Made by a program: the position numbers and the translations under genes. The notes below the pieces were generated by a model. The model made no database searches, was not told the DNA's origin, and was given only the letters and a program-made list of their open reading frames with translations. This document shows, piece after piece, positions 1 through 8,384 of a DNA stretch of 64,000 nucleotides. Source of the stretch: Parabacteroides chongii (GTDB lineage: Bacteria > Bacteroidota > Bacteroidia > Bacteroidales > Tannerellaceae); contig NZ_CP120849.1 of assembly GCF_029581355.1 (NCBI RefSeq), forward strand, positions 2,574,501 to 2,638,500. The letters are read 5' to 3'. Each line of letters opens with the position of its first letter. The first letter of the stretch is position 1.

Positions 1-2700
1 TTGGATTTGGCCTATGCACGCCAGGCAACCAGTCAAAAGGACTTTATTGACTTGTTTGCAGAAGAATACAAGAACCTGGACAATGGAGCACGCCTGTCTG
101 CCGTTTTCAGTACTTTCGAATTGAAAGATAAAATTACTCCTCAGAGCACAGATGCTCAGGTTGTTGCAGTGTTGAAAGATGAGTTGAAAAGTGCTATTGA
201 TAATTCATTCAACGTATTGCGTACCCGTATCGACCGTTTCGGTGTGGTATCTCCTAACATCCAGCGCTTGGAAACAGCAGGACGTATCCTGGTGGAACTT
301 CCGGGTGTAAAAGAACCTGAACGTGTACGTAAATTGTTACAGGGCAGTGCTAACCTGGAATTTTGGGAAACTTATCAGTTACCGGAAGTTTACCAGCAGT
401 TGGTTGCTGCCGATAATATATTGGCAACTGTTCTGGCTGAACACCAAGACGAAGCAACTGTTACTGAAACAGAAACTGTTGCTGCTGACGGTGCTGAAAC
501 AACAGCGACAGAAGCCGTTACTGACAATGCCGCTGCTACAAGCGAAGCTGATTCTTTGCTACAGCAGATCGCTCAGGACAAACCTGAAACTCAGGCTAAC
601 CAGTCGATGGAAGAATTTGCAAAACAGCATCCGTTGTTTGCTTTATTGCAGATCAACCAGTATAATGGTCAGTTAGGACGTGGTGCATCTGTTGGTGTGG
701 CTAACGTAAGAGACATTCCTAAGATCAACGAATATCTGGCTATGAAGCAGGTAAAGGACGTATTGCCTCGCAACCTGTCTTTGAAATGGGGTGTGAAAGC
801 TATCGACGAAAAAGAACAGTTCTTCGAATTATATGCTATCAAGGTGACTAACCGTGACGGTACACCCGCTTTGGGTGGTGACGTTGTAACGGATGCTAAC
901 GCTGACTTCGTTCAGCAGGCTGGCCGTTCAGAACAGCAGGTTAGTATGGCTATGAACGCAGAAGGAGCTAAAGCATGGGCTCGTCTGACAAAAGAAAATA
1001 TCGGTAAAGCAATCGCTATCGTTTTGGATGACATGGTTTATTCTGCTCCGAACGTAAACGATGAAATTACCGGCGGTCGTTCTCAGATTACAGGTCACTT
1101 CACTCCGGAAGAAGCGAAGGACTTAGCCAACGTATTGAAATCAGGTAAGATGGCTGCTTCTGTACATATCGTACAGGAAGACGTAGTCGGTCCGTCACTG
1201 GGTCAGGAAGCTATCAGTTCAGGTGTTATCTCATTTGCACTGGCATTGATCCTGTTGATGATCTATATGTGTGCATTCTACGGAATTATCCCGGGGCTGA
1301 TTGCCGACGGTGCTTTGGTATTGAATATCTTCTTTACAATGGGTATCCTTGCTTCTTTCCAGGCTGTACTTACTTTGCCGGGTATTGCCGGTATGGTGTT
1401 GACGCTGGGTATGGCAGTCGATGCGAACGTATTGATCTATGAACGTACAAAAGAAGAGCTTCGTGCAGGCAAGTCGTTAGGTAAAGCTATTGCCGACGGT
1501 TACAGCAATGCATTTTCTGCTATCTTCGACTCCAACTTGACATCTATCATTACGGGTGTTGTATTGTTCTACTTCGGTACAGGTCCTATCCGTGGTTTCG
1601 CAACTACGATGATCATCGGTCTGTTCGCATCTTTCCTTACAGCAGTCTTCTTGACTCGTATCGTTTACGAAGCATTGCTGGCTAAAGATAAACTGAAGAA
1701 TGTAACGTTCGTAACATCTATCACAAAAGACCTGTTGACTAATCCGAAGATCAACTTCCTGGGTGCCCGTAAGATCGGTTATCTGATTCCTGCCGGTATT
1801 ATCGTTCTGGGAGCTATCTCCATGATGACAATCGGTTTGAATAATGGTATCGACTTCACAGGTGGACGTAACTATATCGTTCGTTTTGATCAGGACGTGA
1901 AGACGGATGAAGTTCGTAATATGCTGGACGAAAAGTTGGATGGTGCTGTAAGTGTTATCACGATCGGTACTCCGGACCAGGTTCGTGTATCTACCAACTT
2001 CAAGATCGACGATGCTGATCCTGCAGTAGACCAGGAAATCGAAAATCTGTTGTTCGAAGGTGTTAAGCCGTTGCTTCCGGAAGGTACGACATTGGATCAG
2101 TTCACAACGACTTATATCCAGAGTTCTCAGAAAGTTGGACCGAGTATGGCTGACGACATCAAGAACAGCGCTATCATGGCGGTTATCTTCGCGATGTTCT
2201 GTATGGCTGCTTATATCCTGCTTCGTTTCCGTGATGTATCGTTCTCAATCGGTGCATTTGCATCTGTTGCAGTAACAACATTGTGTATCATTTCTTTCTA
2301 TACATTATTATGGAAAGTGTTGCCGTTCTCTATGGAGGTCGACCAGACATTTATCGCGGCTATCCTGACGATTATCGGTTACTCTATCAATGATACCGTG
2401 GTTGTATTCGACCGTATCCGTGAAACGATCGGTCTGTATCCGAAACGTGACCGTTACCAGGTAATTAATGACGCATTGAACTCTACATTATCCCGTACAT
2501 TCAATACCTCATTGACTACATTGGTTGTTGTACTGTGTATCTTTATCCTGGGTGGTAGCACAATCCGTAGCTTTACGTTCGCTATCCTGTTGGGTATTAT
2601 CATCGGTACTTATTCTACTCTGTTTGTTGCAACTCCGATTGCATACGAATTGCAGAAGAAGAAAATAAACAAGAAAGCTGCAGCTGAAATTGCCAAGTAA
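1..2700 (+). CDS. secDF: Protein translocase SecDF fusion, 5' end missing
   Basis: SecD and SecF fused in one polypeptide, an inner-membrane accessory of the Sec translocon that uses the proton gradient to pull proteins out on the periplasmic side. The reading frame is open at base 1, so the first codon (ttg) is internal and the N-terminus with TM1 lies outside the window. Visible in order: periplasmic P1 region with a variable Ala/Thr/Glu-rich insert near residues 150-205; SecD membrane half with the conserved GMAVDANVLIYER loop around residue 470; then SecF beginning near residue 590 with NNGIDFTGGR and the matching TIIGYSINDTVVVFDRIRE motif near residue 795. The fused form is usual for Bacteroidetes. 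A strong hairpin terminator follows the stop. Confidence 0.97.
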   Translation: MDLAYARQATSQKDFIDLFAEEYKNLDNGARLSAVFSTFELKDKITPQSTDAQVVAVLKDELKSAIDNSFNVLRTRIDRFGVVSPNIQRLETAGRILVELPGVKEPERVRKLLQGSANLEFWETYQLPEVYQQLVAADNILATVLAEHQDEATVTETETVAADGAETTATEAVTDNAAATSEADSLLQQIAQDKPETQANQSMEEFAKQHPLFALLQINQYNGQLGRGASVGVANVRDIPKINEYLAMKQVKDVLPRNLSLKWGVKAIDEKEQFFELYAIKVTNRDGTPALGGDVVTDANADFVQQAGRSEQQVSMAMNAEGAKAWARLTKENIGKAIAIVLDDMVYSAPNVNDEITGGRSQITGHFTPEEAKDLANVLKSGKMAASVHIVQEDVVGPSLGQEAISSGVISFALALILLMIYMCAFYGIIPGLIADGALVLNIFFTMGILASFQAVLTLPGIAGMVLTLGMAVDANVLIYERTKEELRAGKSLGKAIADGYSNAFSAIFDSNLTSIITGVVLFYFGTGPIRGFATTMIIGLFASFLTAVFLTRIVYEALLAKDKLKNVTFVTSITKDLLTNPKINFLGARKIGYLIPAGIIVLGAISMMTIGLNNGIDFTGGRNYIVRFDQDVKTDEVRNMLDEKLDGAVSVITIGTPDQVRVSTNFKIDDADPAVDQEIENLLFEGVKPLLPEGTTLDQFTTTYIQSSQKVGPSMADDIKNSAIMAVIFAMFCMAAYILLRFRDVSFSIGAFASVAVTTLCIISFYTLLWKVLPFSMEVDQTFIAAILTIIGYSINDTVVVFDRIRETIGLYPKRDRYQVINDALNSTLSRTFNTSLTTLVVVLCIFILGGSTIRSFTFAILLGIIIGTYSTLFVATPIAYELQKKKINKKAAAEIAK

Positions 2701-2724
2701 GAAGCAGAAATCATAGAATTACAG

Positions 2725-2760
2725 AAAAGGCCACCTCGTATTGGGGTGGCCTTTTCTTTT
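2725..2760 (+). terminator. Rho-independent terminator of secDF
   Basis: Perfect 11-bp stem AAAAGGCCACC (2725-2735) with GGTGGCCTTTT (2745-2755), 9-nt loop, followed by a T-rich run. It begins 24 nt after the secDF stop. Confidence 0.9.
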
Positions 2761-2941
2761 TGTGATATGCTTCTAAACATATAAAACGGGATTGTCCGGC
2801 TACATCTAAATAATTACCTTGTAGCCCACTTTAACGAATTGTGGGTAAGAATTAAAACGTCATCAATTAGACTACATTCGGGTAGGCTATTGTCGGAGAA
2901 AGATTTGACATGTGTTTGGGCCTGAATAATGAAATGAGAAA

Positions 2942-4192
2942 ATGGAAGGAGATAAATTACTAATAAGGAACGCCTCGCAAGTTATTACCTGCTCCGGTTT
3001 TGCAGCCAAAAGAGGTGCGGAAATGTCTAACCTTCATATTATAGACGATGGTGCCGTCGTCATTTCCGGCGGTATAATCACACATGTCGGTCCGACCAGT
3101 GAGATTTTACGTACAGTCGATGCGGATGATTATCTGGAAATCGATGCAACGGGACGAACGTTACTTCCCGGCTTTGTAGACAGCCATACGCATTTCCTTT
3201 TCGGAGGTTACCGGGAAACGATCTTTTCCGAACGTTTAAAGGGAAATGGCTCCTTGTCTGCCGGAGAATATCGTGAAGATGTTTTGGGGACTGTCGGTAC
3301 TACTCGTTCATGTGATTTTGAACAACTGTGGGAAACGGGTTATGAGCGTCTGGATGAAATGTTCAACATGGGAGTGACGACCGTAGAGGGAAAGAGTGGT
3401 TATGGATTGGATCTGGAGACGGAACTGAAACAACTTCGTGTAATGTCCGATCTGAATGAAGAGCATCCGATAGATGTTGTATCTACCTATTTCGGAGGAC
3501 ATGTTACTCCATCCGAATATATGCATCAGACAGACGATTATATCACTTATATGATAGAAACGATTTTACCGGAGCTACGTTTGGAAAGGTCGGTTTCTTT
3601 CTGTGATGTGTATTGTGACCAGGGCTTGTTTTCTTTGCGGCAGGCAGAACGTTTGCTTCGTGCAGCCCGCAGCCAGCGTTTCAAACTGAAAATGCATACG
3701 GATTCAATGGCGTCTTTTGACGGGGCGGAATTGGCTGCCCGGCTGAAAACAGTCAGTGCTGATCATTTGCTGCATGTTTCAGACGAGGGTATTAAGCGTT
3801 TGGCACGTAGCGGGGTTGTGGCTACTTTACTTCCGTTCAGTTCTTTTTCACAAAACAAACCGTATCCTCGTGGGCGTGAAATGATAGATGCCGGTTGTGC
3901 GGTTGCTTTGGCTTCCGATTATAATCCGGGAAATTGTTATTCCTGTTCCATTCCGATGTTATTTGCCCTGGCATGTATTCAGATGAAACTGACACCCGAA
4001 GAAGCGGTGACCGCTCTGACTATAAACGGTGCTGCAGCCTTGGGATTGGCAGGGAAGACCGGAAGTATCGATGTCGGTAAGAAAGCGGATCTGATACTGT
4101 TGAAACATCCGTCTTATAAGTTCCTGCCTTATAATATAGGAATGAACATTGTGGATACGGTGATTAAGGATGGTATTCTGTATATGATTTGA
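2942..4192 (+). CDS. HutI-like imidazolonepropionase-family amidohydrolase with altered active site
   Basis: 416 residues, the usual HutI length. HutI opens the imidazolone-5-propionate ring in histidine breakdown. Seen: metal-binding SHTH (His82, His84), TTVEGKSGYGLD near 146-157, a His187 equivalent (FGGHVTP), SADHLL near 282, and the metal Asp326 in ASDYNPG. The motif normally written HADE (substrate and water activation by Glu) reads HTDS at 252-255, and the ATDxNPG block is followed by an unusual Cys-rich stretch. No hutH, hutU or ftcD is next to it. It may therefore be a HutI paralogue with another cyclic-amide substrate rather than the histidine pathway enzyme. The start is chosen because the N-terminal strand motif follows directly. 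Confidence 0.8.
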   Translation: MEGDKLLIRNASQVITCSGFAAKRGAEMSNLHIIDDGAVVISGGIITHVGPTSEILRTVDADDYLEIDATGRTLLPGFVDSHTHFLFGGYRETIFSERLKGNGSLSAGEYREDVLGTVGTTRSCDFEQLWETGYERLDEMFNMGVTTVEGKSGYGLDLETELKQLRVMSDLNEEHPIDVVSTYFGGHVTPSEYMHQTDDYITYMIETILPELRLERSVSFCDVYCDQGLFSLRQAERLLRAARSQRFKLKMHTDSMASFDGAELAARLKTVSADHLLHVSDEGIKRLARSGVVATLLPFSSFSQNKPYPRGREMIDAGCAVALASDYNPGNCYSCSIPMLFALACIQMKLTPEEAVTALTINGAAALGLAGKTGSIDVGKKADLILLKHPSYKFLPYNIGMNIVDTVIKDGILYMI

Positions 4193-4217
4193 TGTCCTTA
4201 TGAGTCTGTATTGCCTT

Positions 4218-4321
4218 TGTCATGACGGTGACAAGGTTTTGTCATGCTAATGGCAAGGCTCTGCCATCGTATTGGCAGTACCTTGCCATTAGTATGGCAG
4301 AAGTCTGCCAATAGGGTGGCA
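4218..4321. repeat. 22-bp-period alternating inverted-word array (TGYCA/TGRCA)
   Basis: TGYCA begins at 4218, 4240, 4262, 4284 and 4306, and its complement TGRCA at 4229, 4251, 4273, 4295 and 4317. Both series have a period of exactly 22 bp and are offset by exactly 11, so ten half-units alternate in orientation. Each neighbouring pair makes a small dyad such as TGCCATcgtATTGGCA. It lies between the hutI-like gene and the ECF sigma gene (266-bp gap). Function unknown. Confidence 0.85.
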
Positions 4322-4458
4322 AAATGATTGTTTCAGTACTGGATGAAGTTTTCCTGCAGGATATCCGTATTATTTTACTACTTTGGCTGAAAATTTTAGA
4401 AATCGCATGCAGTATTCCCGCAGTCATTACATTTATATAATAAACACGCGCGGCGTTG

Positions 4459-5010
4459 ATGGGTGAAGCAGAACTGATAAAGCAGTGTATGCGGGGTGTG
4501 AATGCAGCCCGTAAAGAACTCTACGATACTTATGCGGAACAGATGTTGAGCATCTGTTTCCGGTACACAGGAGGTATGGACGTAGCTTACGATCTGTTGC
4601 ATGACGGATTTTTGAAAGTATTCGCCTCCTTCTCAAGTTTTTCGTACCGTGGAGAAGGGAGTTTGAAAGCGTGGATGAGCCGTATATTTGTAAATACGGC
4701 ATTGGAGTACCTTCGGAAAAAGGATGTCCTCAAACAAGTAGTCCCCCTTGACAGTATTGCTGAGACAGAAGAAGAGCCTCCGGAGGAGATCGAACAGATC
4801 CCGACGTCGGTCCTGATGCAATTCGTCCAGGAGTTACCGACGGGCTATCGCACCGTGTTTAACTTATATACGTTTGAAGAACGAAGTCATAAAGAAATTG
4901 CCGAGCTTTTACACATAAACGAACGATCATCGTCGTCGCAGTTGTGCCGGGCGAAAGCAATGCTGATAAAGAAAGTAAACGATTACATTCAGAAAGAAGC
5001 CAGAAGATGA
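4459..5010 (+). CDS. RNA polymerase ECF-type sigma-70 factor
   Basis: 183 residues, typical for ECF sigma factors. Region 2 is visible in the first half (RKELYDTYAEQM, then YDLLHDGFLKVF, SFRG-like SYRGEGSLKAWM). Region 4 (LPTGYRTVFNLY... SHKEIAELLHI... SSSQLCRAKAML) is the helix-turn-helix that reads the -35-like element. Start taken at ATG 4459 rather than the TTG one codon upstream. The stop overlaps the ATG of the next gene (ATGA, 5007-5010), so the two are translationally coupled. The partner probably plays the anti-sigma role. The target promoters are unknown. Confidence 0.93.
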   Translation: MGEAELIKQCMRGVNAARKELYDTYAEQMLSICFRYTGGMDVAYDLLHDGFLKVFASFSSFSYRGEGSLKAWMSRIFVNTALEYLRKKDVLKQVVPLDSIAETEEEPPEEIEQIPTSVLMQFVQELPTGYRTVFNLYTFEERSHKEIAELLHINERSSSSQLCRAKAMLIKKVNDYIQKEARR

Positions 5011-6314
5011 AGATGGAAGATAAATTAATTGAGGAATACCGGAATCGGTCGGTTGAATACCGTCTGCCGTTGCCGGAGGATGGCTGGGAGAGGCTGGAAG
5101 CTGCGTTCGCTCCGGCTCCTGAAGTTCGTCGCTTCCCTTATCGTTGGTTGGCGGCAGCAGTGTCTTTCTTGGCAGTTTTGGGGTCTGCTCTTTACTTTAT
5201 GGGGATAGATAAGGAGATAGAACCGGTCTTGTCGGACATCGTTCTTCCTGTTCCACAAGGTGAGACTCCGTCTGTTACACCTGTTCCGGTCGTGCCGGTT
5301 GAGCCGATAGCGCCGCAACCGATCACAAAAACACTGGTAGCCAAGGTAAAAAAGGTTGAAGCTGAATTGCCGGACTTGTCGCAGGTGGTGTCGGAAGTGT
5401 ACATGTCTATCTCAGCCTATTTTCATGGAGAGATAACAGAAGAGAATGTTGCGGAAAATAATTCGTACAACAATCGTTCGGTAGTGGAAAGCGGACGGTA
5501 TGAATATGTTCCGGAGAAGAGTTACGAGCCGGTTCCGGTGAAAGCTGCTTCTTCCCCGAAAGGGTGGACATTCGGTTTATATGCCGGAAATATGTTTAAC
5601 GGCAATACCTCTGCCACAGGAGGTTTGCAGATGTTCAGCATGCCGGCAACCCGTTCGGATGTAAGTGTGAATAATAACCCGGGTTCAGGGACATTCGACG
5701 ACTATATGAATCATGTGGCGTCGAATGCTCCTTACTTCCGGGAAACAGCTGATTTTACGATGTTTGAGAAGATCGCTGCCGAAAATTACCAGCGCCCGAC
5801 GGGGACTAAGATGAAACACCGTTTCCCTCTTTCTGCGGGTGTTACGGTGAAGAAACAGATCAGCGACCGGTTCTCGCTGGAGAGCGGACTGGTTTATACC
5901 TTCCTTTCTTCGGAACTGACAGCCGGCGAAGGGGATTATTACAAGCAGGAACAGCGGTTACACTATCTGGGAATACCTGTGAAAGTGAATTATACCATCT
6001 GGAAGAAAGACCGTTTATCTCTCTATGCTTCTGCGGGGGCGATGGCGGAGATGTGTGTGGACGGAAGTTTGAATACGGATTATTATCTGAATAACGCCCG
6101 TCAGCGTAAAAGTAAGACTGACCTCGATGTGGATAAAGTGCAGTTCTCTGCCCTGGCATCGCTCGGGGTACAATATGATATAGCAAAACCCGTTAGTATC
6201 TATGCCGAACCCGGTATCGCCTATTATTTTGATGATAAGAGTGTGGTTGAGACGATCCGGAAAGAGCAGCCACTCTGTGCATCGGTGCAATTCGGCGTGA
6301 GATTTGCTTTTTGA
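5007..6314 (+). CDS. Membrane-anchored anti-sigma-like protein with C-terminal outer-membrane beta-barrel domain
   Basis: 435 residues. A cytoplasmic N-terminus of about 45 residues (LPEDGWERLEAAF, like the short helices of Bacteroidetes anti-sigma proteins) is followed by one transmembrane segment near 48-67 (WLAAAVSFLAVLGSALYFMG). Next comes a Pro/Val-rich linker to about residue 110, then a region ending in a porin-like barrel (GLYAGN near 190; alternating strands such as RFPLSAGVTVKKQISDRF to the end, closing in Phe as barrel proteins do). There is no cleavable signal peptide. Its ATGA overlap with the sigma gene supports a joint signalling role. Earlier start codons in frame (from 4944) lie inside the sigma gene and are unlikely. 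Alternative: simply an outer-membrane protein annotated with an uncleaved N-terminal anchor. Confidence 0.8.
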   Translation: MKMEDKLIEEYRNRSVEYRLPLPEDGWERLEAAFAPAPEVRRFPYRWLAAAVSFLAVLGSALYFMGIDKEIEPVLSDIVLPVPQGETPSVTPVPVVPVEPIAPQPITKTLVAKVKKVEAELPDLSQVVSEVYMSISAYFHGEITEENVAENNSYNNRSVVESGRYEYVPEKSYEPVPVKAASSPKGWTFGLYAGNMFNGNTSATGGLQMFSMPATRSDVSVNNNPGSGTFDDYMNHVASNAPYFRETADFTMFEKIAAENYQRPTGTKMKHRFPLSAGVTVKKQISDRFSLESGLVYTFLSSELTAGEGDYYKQEQRLHYLGIPVKVNYTIWKKDRLSLYASAGAMAEMCVDGSLNTDYYLNNARQRKSKTDLDVDKVQFSALASLGVQYDIAKPVSIYAEPGIAYYFDDKSVVETIRKEQPLCASVQFGVRFAF

Positions 6315-6330
6315 TGAGATGTGATGATGA

Positions 6331-6346
6331 TTTCCTGTACAGGAAA
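6331..6346. other. Perfect 16-bp palindrome
   Basis: TTTCCTGTACAGGAAA, a perfect inverted repeat 17 nt after the barrel gene. It could be a small hairpin in the 3' end of the transcript or a protein site; no further evidence. Confidence 0.5.
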
Positions 6347-6352
6347 AAAGAT

Positions 6353-6391
6353 GAGCAGGGTTTCCGACGGGGAGCCCTGCTCTTTCTTTTT
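6353..6391 (+). terminator. Terminator of the sigma/beta-barrel operon
   Basis: Stem GAGCAGGG (6353-6360) with CCCTGCTC (6375-6382), loop of 14 nt, followed by TTTCTTTTTC. Confidence 0.8.
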
Positions 6392-6480
6392 CAGTTGACA
6401 GTTGACAAGTGACAGTTGACAGTTATTCGGCTTTCAGCCGATTTGTCTATAAATCGGACTCAAACTGTCCACTGTCAACT
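6392..6480. repeat. Heptamer (AGTTGAC) repeat forming a long inverted repeat
   Basis: Left arm: four AGTTGAC/AAGTGAC heptamers from 6393 to about 6420, period 7. Right arm: AAACTGTCC ACTGTCAACT ending at 6480. The outer 10 bp (6393-6402 with 6471-6480) pair perfectly, and a small hairpin CGGCTTTCAGCCG sits in the middle. The mrp stop codon (complement of 6475-6477) lies within the right arm. It resembles a REP-like interspersed element; its copy number in the genome cannot be seen here. Confidence 0.7.
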
Positions 6481-7584
6481 TTTACTGACATTAACCCGTT
6501 GTGTAGGAGCTATGTTTGCATTGCGGTAATTGATCTGTTCGACTACGTTCTCTGCCAGATCGCGGAAAGCGGCTCCGGTGATCGTATCGGGGTTTAGGGC
6601 AACAGGTGTACCGTTGTCGCCTCCCTCACAGATACTTTGTACAATAGGTATTTGTCCTAACAGGGGAACATTCAGTTCTTCTGCCAGACGTTTGGCTCCT
6701 TCTTTACCGAACAGGTAATATTTGTTTTCCGGGAGTTCGGCAGGGGTGAACCAGGCCATATTTTCGACCAGTCCCAGTACCGGGACATTGATCTTTTCGC
6801 CGGTAAACATGCTGATACCTTTGCGGGCATCGGCCAGGGCAACTTCCTGCGGTGTGCTGACAACGATAGCACCGGTGATAGCCAGTGTCTGTACCATTGT
6901 CAGATGAATATCACTTGTTCCCGGTGGCAGGTCGATCAGGAAATAATCGAGGTCGCCCCAGTTGGCATCGCCGATTAACTGCTTCAGGGCATTGCTTGCC
7001 ATAGCACCGCGCCATAGAACGGCATCTTCTTTATTCACAAAGAAACCGATCGACAGCAGTTTGACTCCGTAGTTTTCTGCCGGCTGGATCAAATCGCGTC
7101 CGTCAACCTCTTCCATATAAGGACGGGCGTCCTCTACATTGAACATTTTGGGTTGCGAAGGACCGAAAATATCAGCATCCAGCAAACCTACTTTATAACC
7201 GAGACCGGCCAGTGCCACAGCCAGGTTGGCTGCAACCGTACTTTTACCTACACCTCCCTTTCCGGAAGATACGGCAATGATATTTTTTACCTGCGGAAGC
7301 AGTTTGTCCGGTTCGGGACGTGCTGCCTGACGTGCCAGCACTTCGATGTTTCCTTTGATGTCGACCTCTTCACCTACATAGGTAAGGATGGCTGTTTCGG
7401 CAGCCTTTACGACTGATTTGATAAACGGATCGTTAGGTTTCTCGAAAAGGAGTGAGAAACTTACCTTATTGCCGTCGATCCGTATGTTGTCTTCCACCAT
7501 GCCCATTTCGACAAGGTCTTTCCCTGTCCCCGGGTAACGCACTTTGGCTAGTGCGTCCATGATTAGTTTAGGATATATAGCCAT
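6475..7584 (-). CDS. mrp: Mrp/ApbC family iron-sulfur carrier ATPase
   Basis: 369 residues. An N-terminal MIP18/DUF59-type domain (about 1-95) is followed by a ParA-like ATPase with deviant Walker A SGKGGVGKST at 107-116, Walker B-like LLDADIFGPSQPKMF and DLPPGTSD. These proteins carry and deliver Fe-S clusters to apoproteins in the cytosol. The Cys-x-x-Cys seen in many homologues within the ENMA block is absent here (ENMAWFTPAELP), as I would expect in this phylum. It lies 24 nt downstream of trmB on the same strand, so the two are probably cotranscribed. The gene ends inside the heptamer repeat element, which supplies its stop. Confidence 0.94.
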   Translation of the reverse strand: MAIYPKLIMDALAKVRYPGTGKDLVEMGMVEDNIRIDGNKVSFSLLFEKPNDPFIKSVVKAAETAILTYVGEEVDIKGNIEVLARQAARPEPDKLLPQVKNIIAVSSGKGGVGKSTVAANLAVALAGLGYKVGLLDADIFGPSQPKMFNVEDARPYMEEVDGRDLIQPAENYGVKLLSIGFFVNKEDAVLWRGAMASNALKQLIGDANWGDLDYFLIDLPPGTSDIHLTMVQTLAITGAIVVSTPQEVALADARKGISMFTGEKINVPVLGLVENMAWFTPAELPENKYYLFGKEGAKRLAEELNVPLLGQIPIVQSICEGGDNGTPVALNPDTITGAAFRDLAENVVEQINYRNANIAPTQRVNVSKS

Positions 7585-7608
7585 AATATAATTGTATAAT
7601 TGGTTGTC

Positions 7609-8367
7609 TTATTTGCCGGAAGCCAGTGCACTGCGCTTGCTCCGGTTGAAACTGCGGTAAGGATCGAGTTCGATCTCTACATCCGGTTCGATCAGTTCAT
7701 CTCTTTCCTCACAAACAAACTTGATGTATTTGATGTTCAGTCCGCGGTCGAGCCATTGCTGTTCGTAATAGGTTTTGATAGATAGGATGTCGTCTACCAG
7801 TCCTGAATGATACAGGTCGTTGTTGCTGAACAAGACGGGGTAGTTGTTGGCTTTCACCATTTCGCAGGTGTACGTGTACATGAAATTGCTGTCGGTTTTG
7901 AGGTGGATAATGCCGTCGCCGGACAGTATTTCGCGGTACATCTTCATGAAGCGGGTGGATGTCAGGCGCTTGTTGACCTTTTTCATCTGTGGGTCGGGGA
8001 AGGTAAGCCATATTTCGGCAACCTCACCGGCTGCAAAAAAATGAGAGATCAGTTCGATGCTGGTCCGGAGGAAAGCAACGTTGGTCATTCCCGATTCGTA
8101 AGAGTCTTTGGCTCCGGTCCACATGCGTGCACCTTTGATGTCTACGCCGATAAAGTTCTTATCGGGAAACAACCGTGCCAGTCCCACTGTATATTCACCT
8201 TTACCGCAACCCAATTCAAGTACGATCGGATTGTCATTCTTGAAAAACTCCTTGTGCCAGTGTCCTTTCAACTCAAATCCTTTCTCTTGCAGAACGGCAA
8301 ACGGATACTGGAAAACATGCGGATATTCCGCCATATCGTCAAACTTTGCTAACTTATTTTTTCCCAT
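7609..8367 (-). CDS. trmB: tRNA (guanosine(46)-N7)-methyltransferase
   Basis: 252 residues. Uses S-adenosylmethionine to methylate G46 in the variable loop of tRNAs. Seen: SAM-binding [15 protein letters not shown] near 50-64, [10 protein letters not shown], the substrate motif [17 protein letters not shown] near 120-137, [13 protein letters not shown], and the closing [13 protein letters not shown]. The MGKNKL start matches what I recall for other Bacteroidales TrmB proteins, so ATG 8367 is kept. However, a perfect -7 box (TATCTTTG, complement of 8372-8379) ends only 4 nt before it, implying a nearly leaderless transcript. The next ATG is at 8334. Confidence 0.95.
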   Translation of the reverse strand: MGKNKLAKFDDMAEYPHVFQYPFAVLQEKGFELKGHWHKEFFKNDNPIVLELGCGKGEYTVGLARLFPDKNFIGVDIKGARMWTGAKDSYESGMTNVAFLRTSIELISHFFAAGEVAEIWLTFPDPQMKKVNKRLTSTRFMKMYREILSGDGIIHLKTDSNFMYTYTCEMVKANNYPVLFSNNDLYHSGLVDDILSIKTYYEQQWLDRGLNIKYIKFVCEERDELIEPDVEIELDPYRSFNRSKRSALASGK

Positions 8368-8371
8368 GGTG

Positions 8372-8379
8372 CAAAGATA
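8372..8379 (-). promoter_or_regulatory. -7 box (TATCTTTG) of trmB-mrp
   Basis: Exact match to the Bacteroidetes TAnnTTTG box, on the minus strand, in the 17-nt gap between the ORF6N gene and trmB. Confidence 0.6.
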
Positions 8380-8384
8380 ATACT

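Noticed and set aside
1..3. TTG as a true start codon of SecDF
   Set aside because: The conserved N-terminal membrane helix of SecD is missing, so the gene simply begins before the window.
4218..4321. CRISPR array
   Set aside because: Repeating words are only 5-6 bp with a 22-bp period and alternate in orientation; there are no 24-37 bp direct repeats with unique spacers and no cas genes.
7807..8352. Plus-strand 181-codon open frame
   Set aside because: Antisense to trmB; sequence is a shadow of the methyltransferase.
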